Positions 35,914 to 45,526 of a stretch of DNA of 64,000 nt are shown in pieces (the first letter of the stretch is position 1; every line of letters starts with the position of its first letter). Position numbers and translations under genes: made by a program. Under the pieces are notes generated by a model. It was given only the letters and a program-made list of their open reading frames with translations. It was not told where the DNA came from and searched no databases. The stretch spans positions 186,001 to 250,000 of the forward strand of contig NZ_NNBK01000002.1 in assembly GCF_002803075.1 (NCBI RefSeq), written 5' to 3'. Source of the DNA: Streptomyces sp. CB01373. Lineage in GTDB: Bacteria > Actinomycetota > Actinomycetes > Streptomycetales > Streptomycetaceae.

Positions 35914-36816
35914 TCAGGCGCCGGCCCCGTCGCCGGCGGCCCGGGTGGCCGGAATCGCGCACTCCGCCGGGTCCCCGGCGGGCAGTGACGCGGCGAGGGC
36001 CCGCGCGCGTCGCCGGGCCAGCGGCGTGGCCAGCGCGGTGAGCGCGATGAACATCGCGATGGTGAGCAGGACGATCGTCGCGCCGGGCGGCACGTCCTGG
36101 TAGTACGACGTGACCGTGCCGCCGATCGTCACGCTCACCCCGATGGCGACGGCGATCGCGAAGGTCGTGGCGAAGCTGCGGCTGAGCTGCTGGGCGGCGG
36201 CCACCGGGACCACCATCAGCGCGCTGACCAGCAGCAGCCCGACCACGCGCATCGCGACCGTCACCGTCACCGCCGCCGTGACCGCCGTCAGCAGGTTCAG
36301 GGCACGCACCGGCAGCCCGGTCACCCGGGCGAACTCCTCGTCCTGGCTGACCGCGAACAGCTGGCGGCGCAGGCCCAGGGTGACCAGCACGACGAAGGCG
36401 GCCAGCAGGCAGATCGCGGTGACGTCGGACTGCGAGACCGTGGAGAGCGAGCCGAACAGGTACGACGTCAGGTTCGCGTTGGAGCCGCCGGGGGCGAGGT
36501 TGATGAACATGACGCCGCCCGCCATGCCGCCGTAGAAGAGCATCGCGAGGGCGATGTCGCCGCGGGTGCGGCCGTACCAGCGGATCAGTTCCATGAGGAC
36601 CGCGCCCAGGACGGAGACGGCCGTGGCCATCCACACCGGGGAGGTGGACAGCAGGAAGCCCAGGCCGACGCCGGTCATGGCCACGTGCCCGATGCCGTCG
36701 CCCATCAGGGCCTGGCGGCGCTGGACGAGGTAGATGCCGACGGCGGGCGCGGTGATGCCGACCAGGACGGCGGCGAGCAGGGCCCGCTGCATGAAGGCGT
36801 AGTTCAACAGGTCCAT
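35914..36816 (-). CDS. znuB: Zinc ABC transporter permease
   Basis: A 300-residue ABC-3 family permease with about eight hydrophobic helices and the GDGIGHVAMTGVGLG coupling segment. Its ATG shares one base with the znuC stop (TGATG), so they are coupled. It imports zinc through the membrane with ZnuC and ZnuA. Confidence 0.94.
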   Translation of the reverse strand: MDLLNYAFMQRALLAAVLVGITAPAVGIYLVQRRQALMGDGIGHVAMTGVGLGFLLSTSPVWMATAVSVLGAVLMELIRWYGRTRGDIALAMLFYGGMAGGVMFINLAPGGSNANLTSYLFGSLSTVSQSDVTAICLLAAFVVLVTLGLRRQLFAVSQDEEFARVTGLPVRALNLLTAVTAAVTVTVAMRVVGLLLVSALMVVPVAAAQQLSRSFATTFAIAVAIGVSVTIGGTVTSYYQDVPPGATIVLLTIAMFIALTALATPLARRRARALAASLPAGDPAECAIPATRAAGDGAGA

Positions 36817-37601
36817 CAGCTCAGCAGTCCCGTGCGGATCGGATCGGCGCCCGAGGCGTCGTGGGGGTGGACGTGGTCGTGGCCGGGCAGGGCGTGCTGG
36901 CCGACGGCCTTCGGGGGCGGTCCGTCGTGCACGACGCAGCCGTCGCGCAGCACCACCGCCCGGTCGATCAGGGGCTCAAGGGGGCCCAGCTCGTGCAGTA
37001 CGAGCAGCACCGTCACCCCGGCCGCCACCTGCTCCCCGAGCGTGCTCGCCAGCACCTCCTGGCTGGCCAGGTCGACGCCCGCCATCGGCTCGTCCATGAT
37101 CAGCAGCTCGGGTGCGGCGGCGAGGGCGCGGGCGATCAGCACGCGCTGGTGCTGACCGCCGGAGAGGGCGTTCACCGAGTCCTTCGCGCGGTCCGCCATG
37201 CCGACCAGCTCCAGGGCCCGCCGTACGGCCGCGTGGTCGGCCTTGCGGAAGATCCCGAAGCGGGTGCGGGAGAGCCGGCCCGAGGAGACGATCTCGGTGA
37301 CCGTCGCCGGGACGCCGCCCGCGGCGGTCGTGCGCTGCGGCACGTAGCCGACCCGCGCCCAGTCGCGGAAGCGGTGCCGCGGGGTGCCGAACAGCTCGAT
37401 CTCACCGGCGCTCACCGGCACCTGGCCGATGACGCTGCGCACGGCCGTCGACTTGCCGGAGCCGTTGGCGCCGAGCAGCGCGACGACCTCGCCACGGCGC
37501 ACGGTGAGGTCGATGCCCCGCAGGACGGGGCGCGAGCCCAGGTCGGCGCGGACTCCGCGCAGGGATATGACGGGTTCGGCGGTGTCGCTGCCGACGTCCA
37601 T
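36816..37601 (-). CDS. znuC: Zinc ABC transporter ATP-binding protein
   Basis: A 261-residue ABC ATPase: Walker A GANGSGKST, Q-loop VPQR, signature LSGGQHQR, Walker B LLIMDEP, and a His-rich tail (HALPGHDHVHPH) likely to bind metal. ATG 37601 follows GGAGG at 5 bases; GTG 37622 overlaps the znuA stop but lacks a ribosome site. Confidence 0.94.
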   Translation of the reverse strand: MDVGSDTAEPVISLRGVRADLGSRPVLRGIDLTVRRGEVVALLGANGSGKSTAVRSVIGQVPVSAGEIELFGTPRHRFRDWARVGYVPQRTTAAGGVPATVTEIVSSGRLSRTRFGIFRKADHAAVRRALELVGMADRAKDSVNALSGGQHQRVLIARALAAAPELLIMDEPMAGVDLASQEVLASTLGEQVAAGVTVLLVLHELGPLEPLIDRAVVLRDGCVVHDGPPPKAVGQHALPGHDHVHPHDASGADPIRTGLLS

Positions 37602-37618
37602 GACGCCCTCCGTAATGC

Positions 37619-38575
37619 TCACTTGGCGCCCAGTGCCTCTCGCAGCGCCTTGAGGTTGGCTTCCATGACCTGGAAGTAGTCGGTGCCGCGGGACCTGTCG
37701 GTGATGCCCTCCAGCGGGTCGAGGACGTCCGTCCTCAGATGCGCGTCCTTGGCGAGCGTCTTCGCGGTCTTGTCGCTGACCAGCGTCTCGTAGAAGACGG
37801 TCGTGACCCCGTCGGCCTTCGCCGTCTCCTGGAGGTCCTTCACCCGGGCCGCACTGGGCTCGGACTCCGGGTCGAGTCCGTTGATGGCCTCCTGGGTCAG
37901 GCCGTAGCGCTCGGCGAGGTAGCCGAAGGCGGCGTGGGTGGTGATGAAGACCTTGTTCCGGGTGTCCTTCAGGCCGGTCTCGTACTGGGTGTTGAGCTCG
38001 CCGAGCTCCTTCACCAGGGCCGCGGTGTTCTTGCGGTAGTCGGCCGCGTGGTCCGGGTCGCCCTTCTCGAAGGCCTTGCCGACGCCCTCGGCGATCTGCG
38101 CGTAGCGCACCGGGTCGAGCCAGACGTGCGGGTCCTTGCCGCCGTGCTCCTCGTCGTGGTGGGCGTCGTGCTCGTCGGCGTGGCCGTCGACGTCGGTGCC
38201 GTGCTCCTCCAGCGTGGTCAGGGACGCGGCGTCGACCTTCGTCCTGATCCCGGACTGCGCGACGGCCTTGTCGACGTTGGGCTGGAGGCCCTTGAGGTAG
38301 AGCACCGCGTCGGACTTCTCGAGCTGCACGGTCTGCTGGGCGCTGATCTCCAGGTCGTGCGGTTCCTGGCCCGGCCGGGTGAGACTGGTGACGTGGACGT
38401 GGCTCCCGCCGATCCGCTCGGCGAGGAAGGCCATCGGGTAGAAGGACGCGACGACGCCGTACTTGCCGCCGGTGCCGCTCGCGCCGGCGGAGGAACACGC
38501 GGAGAGTGCTCCGAGGCCGAGCGCGGTGATCGTCAGGACCGTGGAGCCGGATATGAGGCGTCGTCGTACGTTCAT
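37619..38575 (-). CDS. znuA: Zinc-binding lipoprotein of ABC transporter
   Basis: A 318-residue cluster 9 solute-binding protein. The signal ends in lipobox LSAC, anchoring it outside the membrane. Metal ligands lie in GQEPHDLE, KDPHVWLD and THAAFGYL; between them is the His/Asp-rich loop (EHGTDVDGHADEHDAHHDEE) characteristic of zinc proteins. ATG 38575 overlaps a Zur box. First gene of znuACB-zur. Confidence 0.94.
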   Translation of the reverse strand: MNVRRRLISGSTVLTITALGLGALSACSSAGASGTGGKYGVVASFYPMAFLAERIGGSHVHVTSLTRPGQEPHDLEISAQQTVQLEKSDAVLYLKGLQPNVDKAVAQSGIRTKVDAASLTTLEEHGTDVDGHADEHDAHHDEEHGGKDPHVWLDPVRYAQIAEGVGKAFEKGDPDHAADYRKNTAALVKELGELNTQYETGLKDTRNKVFITTHAAFGYLAERYGLTQEAINGLDPESEPSAARVKDLQETAKADGVTTVFYETLVSDKTAKTLAKDAHLRTDVLDPLEGITDRSRGTDYFQVMEANLKALREALGAK

Positions 38576-38589
38576 GACAGTCATTTTCA
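38575..38589 (-). promoter_or_regulatory. Zur box 1 at the znuA start
   Basis: TGACAGTCATTTTCA matches the 7-1-7 Zur consensus TGAAAATCATTTTCA at 13 of 15 positions and touches the znuA start codon. Confidence 0.7.
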
Positions 38590-38596
38590 ACTAAAA

Positions 38597-38611
38597 TGGA
38601 AACGGTTGTCA
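38597..38611 (-). promoter_or_regulatory. Zur box 2 upstream of znuA
   Basis: TGGAAACGGTTGTCA is a weaker 7-1-7 match (about 10 of 15), 22 bases from box 1, as expected for tandem Zur dimers. It also lies 138 bases before glyS. Confidence 0.5.
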
Positions 38612-38748
38612 ACAAGCACTGTGGCGGGCCCGAAAAGGGCCGTTACCCGGCACCGATTTGGTCGAGGGGGAGCCACCGCCGGTACCCTGAAGCATTCGCT
38701 CGTGAAGCGTCTCGCTTCGTCGCCCGTCGTCGTAATGAAGAGAGCACC

Positions 38749-40131
<1,383 letters not shown>

Positions 40132-40159
40132 CCCGGTAACCCCCGGCAGTACCTCAGAG

Positions 40160-40201
40160 CGCCGGACGGCCGCCGAGTCCTCACTCGGCGGCCGTCCGGC
40201 G
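40160..40201. terminator. 19-bp hairpin between convergent glyS and chitinase
   Basis: CGCCGGACGGCCGCCGAGT (40160-40178) pairs perfectly with 40183-40201 around CCTC. It can stop transcription from both sides. Confidence 0.85.
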
Positions 40202-40212
40202 TTCGCCGTTCC

Positions 40213-41274
40213 TCAACGGCCTTGCAGGGCCTTCACGTTGTCACCGAAGGTCCAGTTCTTCGACCCGTCCCAGTTGATCGACCAGGTCATCAGGCCCTTC
40301 AGGCTCGTGCCGTAGTGGCGCCAGGCCTCGGAGACCAGCGCGGGCGCCATGTGGCCGCCGCCGGCGCCGGGCTGGGCGGGCAGGCCCGGGACCTGCTTGT
40401 CGTAGGGGACCTTGATCGTCGTGCCCTGGATCACCAGGCCCTTGGCGAGGCAGTCGGTCTGGGCGGTGAAGCCGGCCACGGTGCCCGCCTGGTAGGAGTC
40501 GCCGGAGCAGCCGTACATGCTGCCGTTGTAGTACTGCATGTTCAGCCACCACAGGCGGCCGTTGTCGGCGTACTTCTTGATGATCGGCAGGTACGCGCCC
40601 CAGATCGAGCCGTAGGCGACGCTGCCGCCGGTGACGTAGGCGGTCTCCGGGGCCATGGTCAGGCCGAAGTTCGACGGCATCTGCGCGAGCACTCCGTCGA
40701 TGATCCGGACCAGGTTGGCCTGGGACGGGGAGAGCTGGTTGATGTTTCCGCTGCCCGTCAGGCCCGTCTCGATGTCGATGTCGATGCCGTCGAAGTTGTA
40801 CTTCTTCAGGATGGGCACGATCGTCGCGACGAACCGGTCCGCCACGGTGGACGAGTTGAGGTCGATACCGGCCGTCGCGCCGCCGATGGACAGCAGGATC
40901 GTCTGCCCGGACGCCTTGGCCGCGCACATCTCCGCCGGCGTCGCCACCTTCACGCCCGCGTCCATGCCGTCCTGCCACAGGGCCGTTCCGTCGGAGCGGA
41001 TGACCGGGAAGGCCGCGTTGATCACGTTGTAGCCGTGCGCGGCGATGCGCGAGTCGGTGATCGGCGTCCAGCCGAAGGGCGGGTGGACGCCGTTGGCGGA
41101 GCCGTCCCAGTTCTCCCAGTAGCCCTGGAGCACCTTGCCGGCGGGCCTGGACTTCACGGCGCACGTGTCGGCGGTGGGGGCGGCCGAGGCGGTGGGGGCC
41201 AGGGCGACGGAGAGCTGGGTGAGGCAGGCGGCCGCGAGGGCGGCGGCGAGCAGACGCAGTCTGCGGCGGATCAT
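40213..41274 (-). CDS. Secreted GH18 chitinase
   Basis: A 353-residue exported chitinase. The signal peptide (MIRRRLRLLAAALAAACLTQ) ends ASAAP. FDGIDIDIET gives the DxxDxDxE catalytic motif with Glu acid; ILLSIGGATAG is the second GH18 motif. There is no chitin-binding module, so it is a single-domain enzyme. ATG 41274 follows GGGAGG at 6 bases. Two DasR-like sites at 41328-41360 flank a TTGACG -35 on this strand. Confidence 0.94.
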   Translation of the reverse strand: MIRRRLRLLAAALAAACLTQLSVALAPTASAAPTADTCAVKSRPAGKVLQGYWENWDGSANGVHPPFGWTPITDSRIAAHGYNVINAAFPVIRSDGTALWQDGMDAGVKVATPAEMCAAKASGQTILLSIGGATAGIDLNSSTVADRFVATIVPILKKYNFDGIDIDIETGLTGSGNINQLSPSQANLVRIIDGVLAQMPSNFGLTMAPETAYVTGGSVAYGSIWGAYLPIIKKYADNGRLWWLNMQYYNGSMYGCSGDSYQAGTVAGFTAQTDCLAKGLVIQGTTIKVPYDKQVPGLPAQPGAGGGHMAPALVSEAWRHYGTSLKGLMTWSINWDGSKNWTFGDNVKALQGR

Positions 41275-41327
41275 GCGGAGCCTCCCGGTGGGGGTGCGGT
41301 GAGGTGTCGTAGGCATGACAGTGCTCG

Positions 41328-41360
41328 TGGTCCAGACCTTTCGTCAATAGGTCTGGACCA
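41328..41360 (-). promoter_or_regulatory. Paired DasR-like (dre) sites at the chitinase promoter
   Basis: TGGTCCAGACCT (41328-41339) and AGGTCTGGACCA (41349-41360) are exact inverted copies and both match the dre core GGTC-N2-GACC. On the minus strand TTGACG (41347-41342) lies between them as -35. This fits GlcNAc-responsive chitinase control known in Streptomyces. Confidence 0.8.
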
Positions 41361-41403
41361 AATCGCACGGTCGGTGGCTGTGCGCCGACCTGGGGGTTTG
41401 GAG

Positions 41404-41439
41404 TGACAACTGACAGATATTGAAATCTGTCAGTTGTCA
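41404..41439. promoter_or_regulatory. 15-bp perfect dyad before the aldo/keto reductase gene
   Basis: TGACAACTGACAGAT and ATCTGTCAGTTGTCA flank ATTGAA. The right half overlaps a promoter-like TTGAAA (41420-41425), 17 bases, CAGGCT (41443-41448). It is likely the operator of the TetR regulator at 42530. Confidence 0.75.
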
Positions 41440-41498
41440 TGCCAGGCTGGTCGTGGGTACCCGTTCAATCCGCCCTCCGAGCCTCCCAAGGAGCCCTC

Positions 41499-42503
41499 AT
41501 GGACACCCGCCACCTCGGAACCACCGGCCCCCAGGTCTCCGCCCTCGGCCTCGGCTGCATGGGCATGTCCGCGCTGTACGGCGAGGCGGACCGGACCGAG
41601 TCGATCGCCACCGTGCACGCCGCCCTCGAAGCGGGCGTGACCCTGCTCGACACCGGCGACTTCTACGCCATGGGCCACAATGAGATGCTGGTCGGCGAGG
41701 CCCTGCGCACCGCTCCCGCGGCCCGCCGCGAACAGGCCCTGCTCAGCGTGAAGTTCGGCGCCCTGCGCGACCCGGACGGCAACTGGTCCGGCTACGACGG
41801 CCGGCCGGCCGCCGTGAAGAACTTCGCCGCCTACTCCCTCCAGCGTCTCGGCGTCGACCACATCGGCGTCTACCGGATCGCCCGGGTCGACCCGGACGTG
41901 CCGATCGAGGAGACGGTCGGCGCCATCGCAGAACTCGTCGAGAAGGGACACGTCCGGCACATCGGCCTCAGCGAGGTCGGCGCCGAGACGATCCGCCGGG
42001 CCGCCGCCACCGCGCCGATCTCGGACCTCCAGATCGAGTACTCGCTCGTCTCCCGCGGCATCGAGGACCGGATCCTGCCCACCACCCGCGAACTCGGCAT
42101 CGCCGTCACGGCCTACGGGGTGCTCTCGCGCGGTCTGATCTCCGGGCACTTCGGCCGCGACCGCAAGCTCGCCGCGAACGACTTCCGGGCCCACTCGCCG
42201 CGCTTCCAGGGCGAGAACCTCCAGCACAACCTGGACCTCGTCGAGGCCCTGCGCAAGATCGCCGAGGGCAAGGGCGTCACGGTCGCGCAGACCGCCATCG
42301 CCTGGGTGCTGTCCCGCGGTGAGGACATCGTTCCGCTGATCGGCGCCCGCACCCGGGAGCGGCTGGCGGAGGCACTGGGCGCGACGGCCGTCACGCTGGA
42401 CGAGGCCGACCTGGCGGCCATCGAGGAGGCCGTCCCGGCGGACGCCGTCGTGGGCGCGCGCTACCCCGAGGCGCAGATGGCCCACCTGGACAGCGAACGC
42501 TGA
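41499..42503 (+). CDS. Aldo/keto reductase
   Basis: A 334-residue NADPH-dependent (beta/alpha)8 reductase. LLDTGDFYAMG holds the catalytic Asp and Tyr, LSVKFG the Lys. The usual catalytic His (in a YxxHRxDP context) is Ala here: VYRIARVDPDVP. ATG 41499 follows AAGGAG at 5 bases. Next to a TetR gene and a large dyad, it is probably induced by a reactive carbonyl or toxic compound. Confidence 0.9.
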   Translation: MDTRHLGTTGPQVSALGLGCMGMSALYGEADRTESIATVHAALEAGVTLLDTGDFYAMGHNEMLVGEALRTAPAARREQALLSVKFGALRDPDGNWSGYDGRPAAVKNFAAYSLQRLGVDHIGVYRIARVDPDVPIEETVGAIAELVEKGHVRHIGLSEVGAETIRRAAATAPISDLQIEYSLVSRGIEDRILPTTRELGIAVTAYGVLSRGLISGHFGRDRKLAANDFRAHSPRFQGENLQHNLDLVEALRKIAEGKGVTVAQTAIAWVLSRGEDIVPLIGARTRERLAEALGATAVTLDEADLAAIEEAVPADAVVGARYPEAQMAHLDSER

Positions 42504-42529
42504 CCCGGGCGCCGGGTACGGTCTAGGGC

Positions 42530-43159
42530 ATGCCACCCAGCACCGAGACCCTGACCGCCGAGCGCATCCTCGAGGCCACCGAGGAGGTGCTGCGCCGCCA
42601 CGGGCCGGCCAAGGCCACCGTGGTGGACGTGGCCCGCGCGCTCGGTGTCAGCCACGGCAGCGTCTACCGGCACTTCCGTACGAAGGCCGCGCTGCGCGAG
42701 GCGGTGACCAAGCGGTGGCTGGACCGCACGTCCGAGGCCCTCGCTGGCATCGCCGCCGATCAGCGGGACCCGGAGGACCGGCTGCGCGACTGGCTGCGGG
42801 AACTGTTCGAGGCCAAGCGCCGCAAGGCGGGCGACGACCCCGAGCTGTTCGCCACGTACTCGGTGCTCACCGACGAGAACGGCGCGGCGGTCGGCGAGCA
42901 CATCGACGACCTGACCGCCCAGCTCACCCGGATCGTCCGGGACGGCGTCACGGCCGGTGTCTTCACGGCCGCCGACCCGGCCGTCGGGGCCCGGGCCCTG
43001 TTTCATGCCACCGGCCGCTTCCACGACCCGGGTCATGCCCAGGAGTGGAAGCGGCCGGCGATCGAGGAGGAGTTCGAGGCGGTGCTCGAACTGGTGCTGG
43101 GCGGGCTACGAGCCCGTCAGCACCCTGTCACCTCCCGGGTCAGGTCACGTCAACGGTGA
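42530..43159 (+). CDS. TetR family transcriptional regulator
   Basis: A 209-residue repressor with the N-terminal HTH (ATVVDVARALGVSHGSVYRHFRTKAALREAV) spanning residues about 25-60 and a TetR_C-like ligand domain. It lies 26 bases after the aldo/keto reductase gene, so the pair is likely autoregulated through the dyad at 41404. Its 3' end overlaps the convergent exported-protein gene by 20 bases. Confidence 0.92.
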   Translation: MPPSTETLTAERILEATEEVLRRHGPAKATVVDVARALGVSHGSVYRHFRTKAALREAVTKRWLDRTSEALAGIAADQRDPEDRLRDWLRELFEAKRRKAGDDPELFATYSVLTDENGAAVGEHIDDLTAQLTRIVRDGVTAGVFTAADPAVGARALFHATGRFHDPGHAQEWKRPAIEEEFEAVLELVLGGLRARQHPVTSRVRSRQR

Positions 43160-43565
43160 CCGTCGCGGAGCGCGTGTTGCCGTGCACCACCCGCAGTTCC
43201 TGCTTGCCCTTGACCGCGAGCTTCGTGGACACCGTGTAGGTGTCGCCCTTCTTGACCACGGTGGTCGCGCGCAGCGTGGTCCACCTGCCGTTGCTCAGGT
43301 GCTGGACGGTCAGCCTGGTGCCGGCCGCCAGGTGCGCGGTGCGGCCGGTGAGCGTGATGCTCTCCCCGGCCCTGACCGAGCGGTGGCTGGCCCTGACCGT
43401 GATCGACTCGGCCGCCCTGGTGGGCATGGCGGTGTGCGTCCGGGTGGGCATCGGGCTCGGACGGGGCGCTGCGAAGGCTCCGGCGGAGCCGGCCGACACC
43501 AGCGCGGCGGACAGAGCGCCCACGGCGACTCCACGGACACAGCGGCTGCGCAGTGTGAGATGCAT
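43140..43565 (-). CDS. Small exported protein with Ig-like/SH3-like beta domain
   Basis: A 141-residue protein with a Sec signal (residues 1-31, ending AFAAP), a Pro/Thr/Met linker (PSPMPTRTHTAMPTR) and a beta domain of the type TLTGRT-x-LxVQHLSNGRWTTL-x-VSTKLAVKGKQELRV, seen in surface repeat proteins. No anchor is visible, so it is likely secreted. Function unknown. ATG 43565 follows GGGAGA. Confidence 0.78.
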   Translation of the reverse strand: MHLTLRSRCVRGVAVGALSAALVSAGSAGAFAAPRPSPMPTRTHTAMPTRAAESITVRASHRSVRAGESITLTGRTAHLAAGTRLTVQHLSNGRWTTLRATTVVKKGDTYTVSTKLAVKGKQELRVVHGNTRSATVTVDVT

Positions 43566-43987
43566 GGTGGTCTCCCGTTGATGGTTCCCCCCTGCGTCGC
43601 GCATGATCCGAAGGGCTCATCGCGCTCATCCAGATTTGCCGCGGATCGCCCGCGCGGCGACTCGGGAGGAGTAACGCGGGCTGTGAGCGAGCGGCACTTT
43701 GATGAGAAGCCGCAGCTCAGCGGCCATGATCTCGCTTACCTCTTTCTTACCAAGTGCCCCGGCGGCATCCCGTCCGAAACCGGTGCTCACCGGACGGAAT
43801 CACTCGTACGCGATCGGTGAGCAGCCCCGGATTCCTCTGCGTGGCTGCCCGACTCCGTTCCGCGAGGCCTCGGCCGGCCGCCAGGAGGGCTTCGTGTGCG
43901 GCCCGGGACACCGGTCGCCGGACTCCTTCCGCGCTGCCCGGGCCCGGTCGCCGGACTTCCCTCTGTGGGTCGGGGATCCCCGGGCGC
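43566..43987. other. 422-bp gene-free stretch
   Basis: Between two minus-strand genes. It holds CCGTCCG...CGGACGG around ACCGGTGCTCACCGG (about 43769-43796), able to form a nested stem, and a direct repeat GGTCGCCGGACT (near 43913 and 43947). The 43690-43760 part is unusually AT-containing (TTACCTCTTTCTTACC) and may hold a promoter. No coding frame is convincing. Confidence 0.5.
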
Positions 43988-45442
43988 TCAGGCGCCGATG
44001 CCCGCCGCCTGCCGTACCTCGTGCTCCTGGAGCCGCTCGGCCGTGCGCTCGGCGGTCCCCCTGGCCCACCGGCCGCTGGTGACCGCGCCCAGTGCCAGCA
44101 CCGCGGCACCGCACACCACCAGCACCCACCATCCGTACCTGGCCGCCGGAACGAACGCGTCCCGGTAGGACGAGGAGCCGACCCCGGCTGCCAGCAGCGC
44201 GCCGACCACCGCGACCCCGAGGGTCTGCCCGAGCTGGCGGCTGGTGGAGGCGACCGCGGCGGCCACCCCGGCCTGGGCGCGCGGCATCCCGGAGACGGCC
44301 GTGTTGGTGATCGGCGCGTTGACGAAGCCGAAGCCGACGCCGAACAGGACGTACCCGATGACGAGGGTGAGGTCGGAGGTCTCCGCCTCGAACGCGGCGA
44401 ACAGCACCGCGCTCACCGTCATGGCCGTTCCGGCGATCAGCAGGGGCAGCCGCGGCCCCCGGGTGCCGAGCAGCCGCCCGGACAGTGGCGCGCACAGGAA
44501 GGTCGGTGCCGCCATCGGCAGCATCCACAGGCCGGCGTGCAGGGCGTCGAGGCCCCGCACGTTCTGGAGGTAGAGCGTGGACAGGAACAGGAAGCCGCCG
44601 AGTGCCGCGAACGCGCTGATCGCGATGACGGTGGCCCCGCTGAACGGCGCCGAACGGAAGAAGCGCAGGTCGACGAGGGGTTCGGCGCGGCGCGGCTCGT
44701 ACCACAGGAGGCCGAGCAGGGCCGCGAGCGCGACGACGGCGAAGGGCAGGATCGCGGCGAGTCCGGAGACCGGGGCCTCGATGATCGCGTACGTCAGTGC
44801 GCCGAACAGGGCGATGACCAGGATCTGGCCGACCGGATCGGGCCTTCGGGCCTTCGGTGCGCGGGACTCGGGGACGAAACGCGCGGTGAGCAGCAGGGCG
44901 GCCAGGGCCACCGGCAGGTTGATCCAGAAGATCGAGCGCCAGCCCACCGACTCCACCAGCAGACCGCCGACGAGCGGGCCGGCGGCCATGGATATGCCGA
45001 CCACCGCGCCCCAGGCCCCGATCGCGCGGGCGCGCTCGCGCGGGTCGGTGAAGGTGTTGGTGATGATCGACATGGCGACCGGGTTGAGCATCGAGCCGCC
45101 GACCGCCTGCAGCATGCGGAACACGATCAGCAGTTCCAGGTCGGGCGCGAGGGAGCACAGCAGCGAGCCGATGCCGAAGACGACCAGCCCCGCCATGAAG
45201 ACGCGTCTGCGGCCGATCCGGTCGGCCGTGGAACCGGCGAGCATCAGCAGTGAGGCGAGCACCAGCGTGTACGCGTCGATGGTCCACTGGAGGCCGGACG
45301 TGCTCGCGTGCAGCTCGCGCTGCATCGAGGGCAGGGCGACGTTCAGAACGGTGTTGTCCAGGCTCACGATCAGCAGGCTCATGCAGCAGATCGCGAGAAC
45401 CAGGAGCCGTCGTCGATGGGTGAGCTCGGGCATGTGCTCCAT
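43988..45442 (-). CDS. MFS exporter, DHA2 (14-helix) family
   Basis: A 484-residue multidrug-type exporter. SLDNTVLNVALPSM in helix 1, DRIGRRRVF in the loop 2-3 motif A and LNPVAMSIITNTF/ GPLVGGLLVE (motif C) are typical of DHA2. About 14 hydrophobic segments. Start is ATG 45442 or 45433. It may export an antibiotic or metabolite; no specific regulator is adjacent. Confidence 0.88.
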   Translation of the reverse strand: MEHMPELTHRRRLLVLAICCMSLLIVSLDNTVLNVALPSMQRELHASTSGLQWTIDAYTLVLASLLMLAGSTADRIGRRRVFMAGLVVFGIGSLLCSLAPDLELLIVFRMLQAVGGSMLNPVAMSIITNTFTDPRERARAIGAWGAVVGISMAAGPLVGGLLVESVGWRSIFWINLPVALAALLLTARFVPESRAPKARRPDPVGQILVIALFGALTYAIIEAPVSGLAAILPFAVVALAALLGLLWYEPRRAEPLVDLRFFRSAPFSGATVIAISAFAALGGFLFLSTLYLQNVRGLDALHAGLWMLPMAAPTFLCAPLSGRLLGTRGPRLPLLIAGTAMTVSAVLFAAFEAETSDLTLVIGYVLFGVGFGFVNAPITNTAVSGMPRAQAGVAAAVASTSRQLGQTLGVAVVGALLAAGVGSSSYRDAFVPAARYGWWVLVVCGAAVLALGAVTSGRWARGTAERTAERLQEHEVRQAAGIGA

Positions 45443-45526
45443 GGTACGACTTCGATAGTGCGGTTAACTAATGACCGCTACATGATCTGTGCCGACGCGT
45501 GGCGGCCGATACGCGACAATGGGGGA

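Noticed and set aside
43690..43810. Possible riboswitch in the AT-containing stretch with a nested stem
   Set aside because: I could not match it to any known riboswitch core, and no downstream gene on a suitable strand would be controlled.
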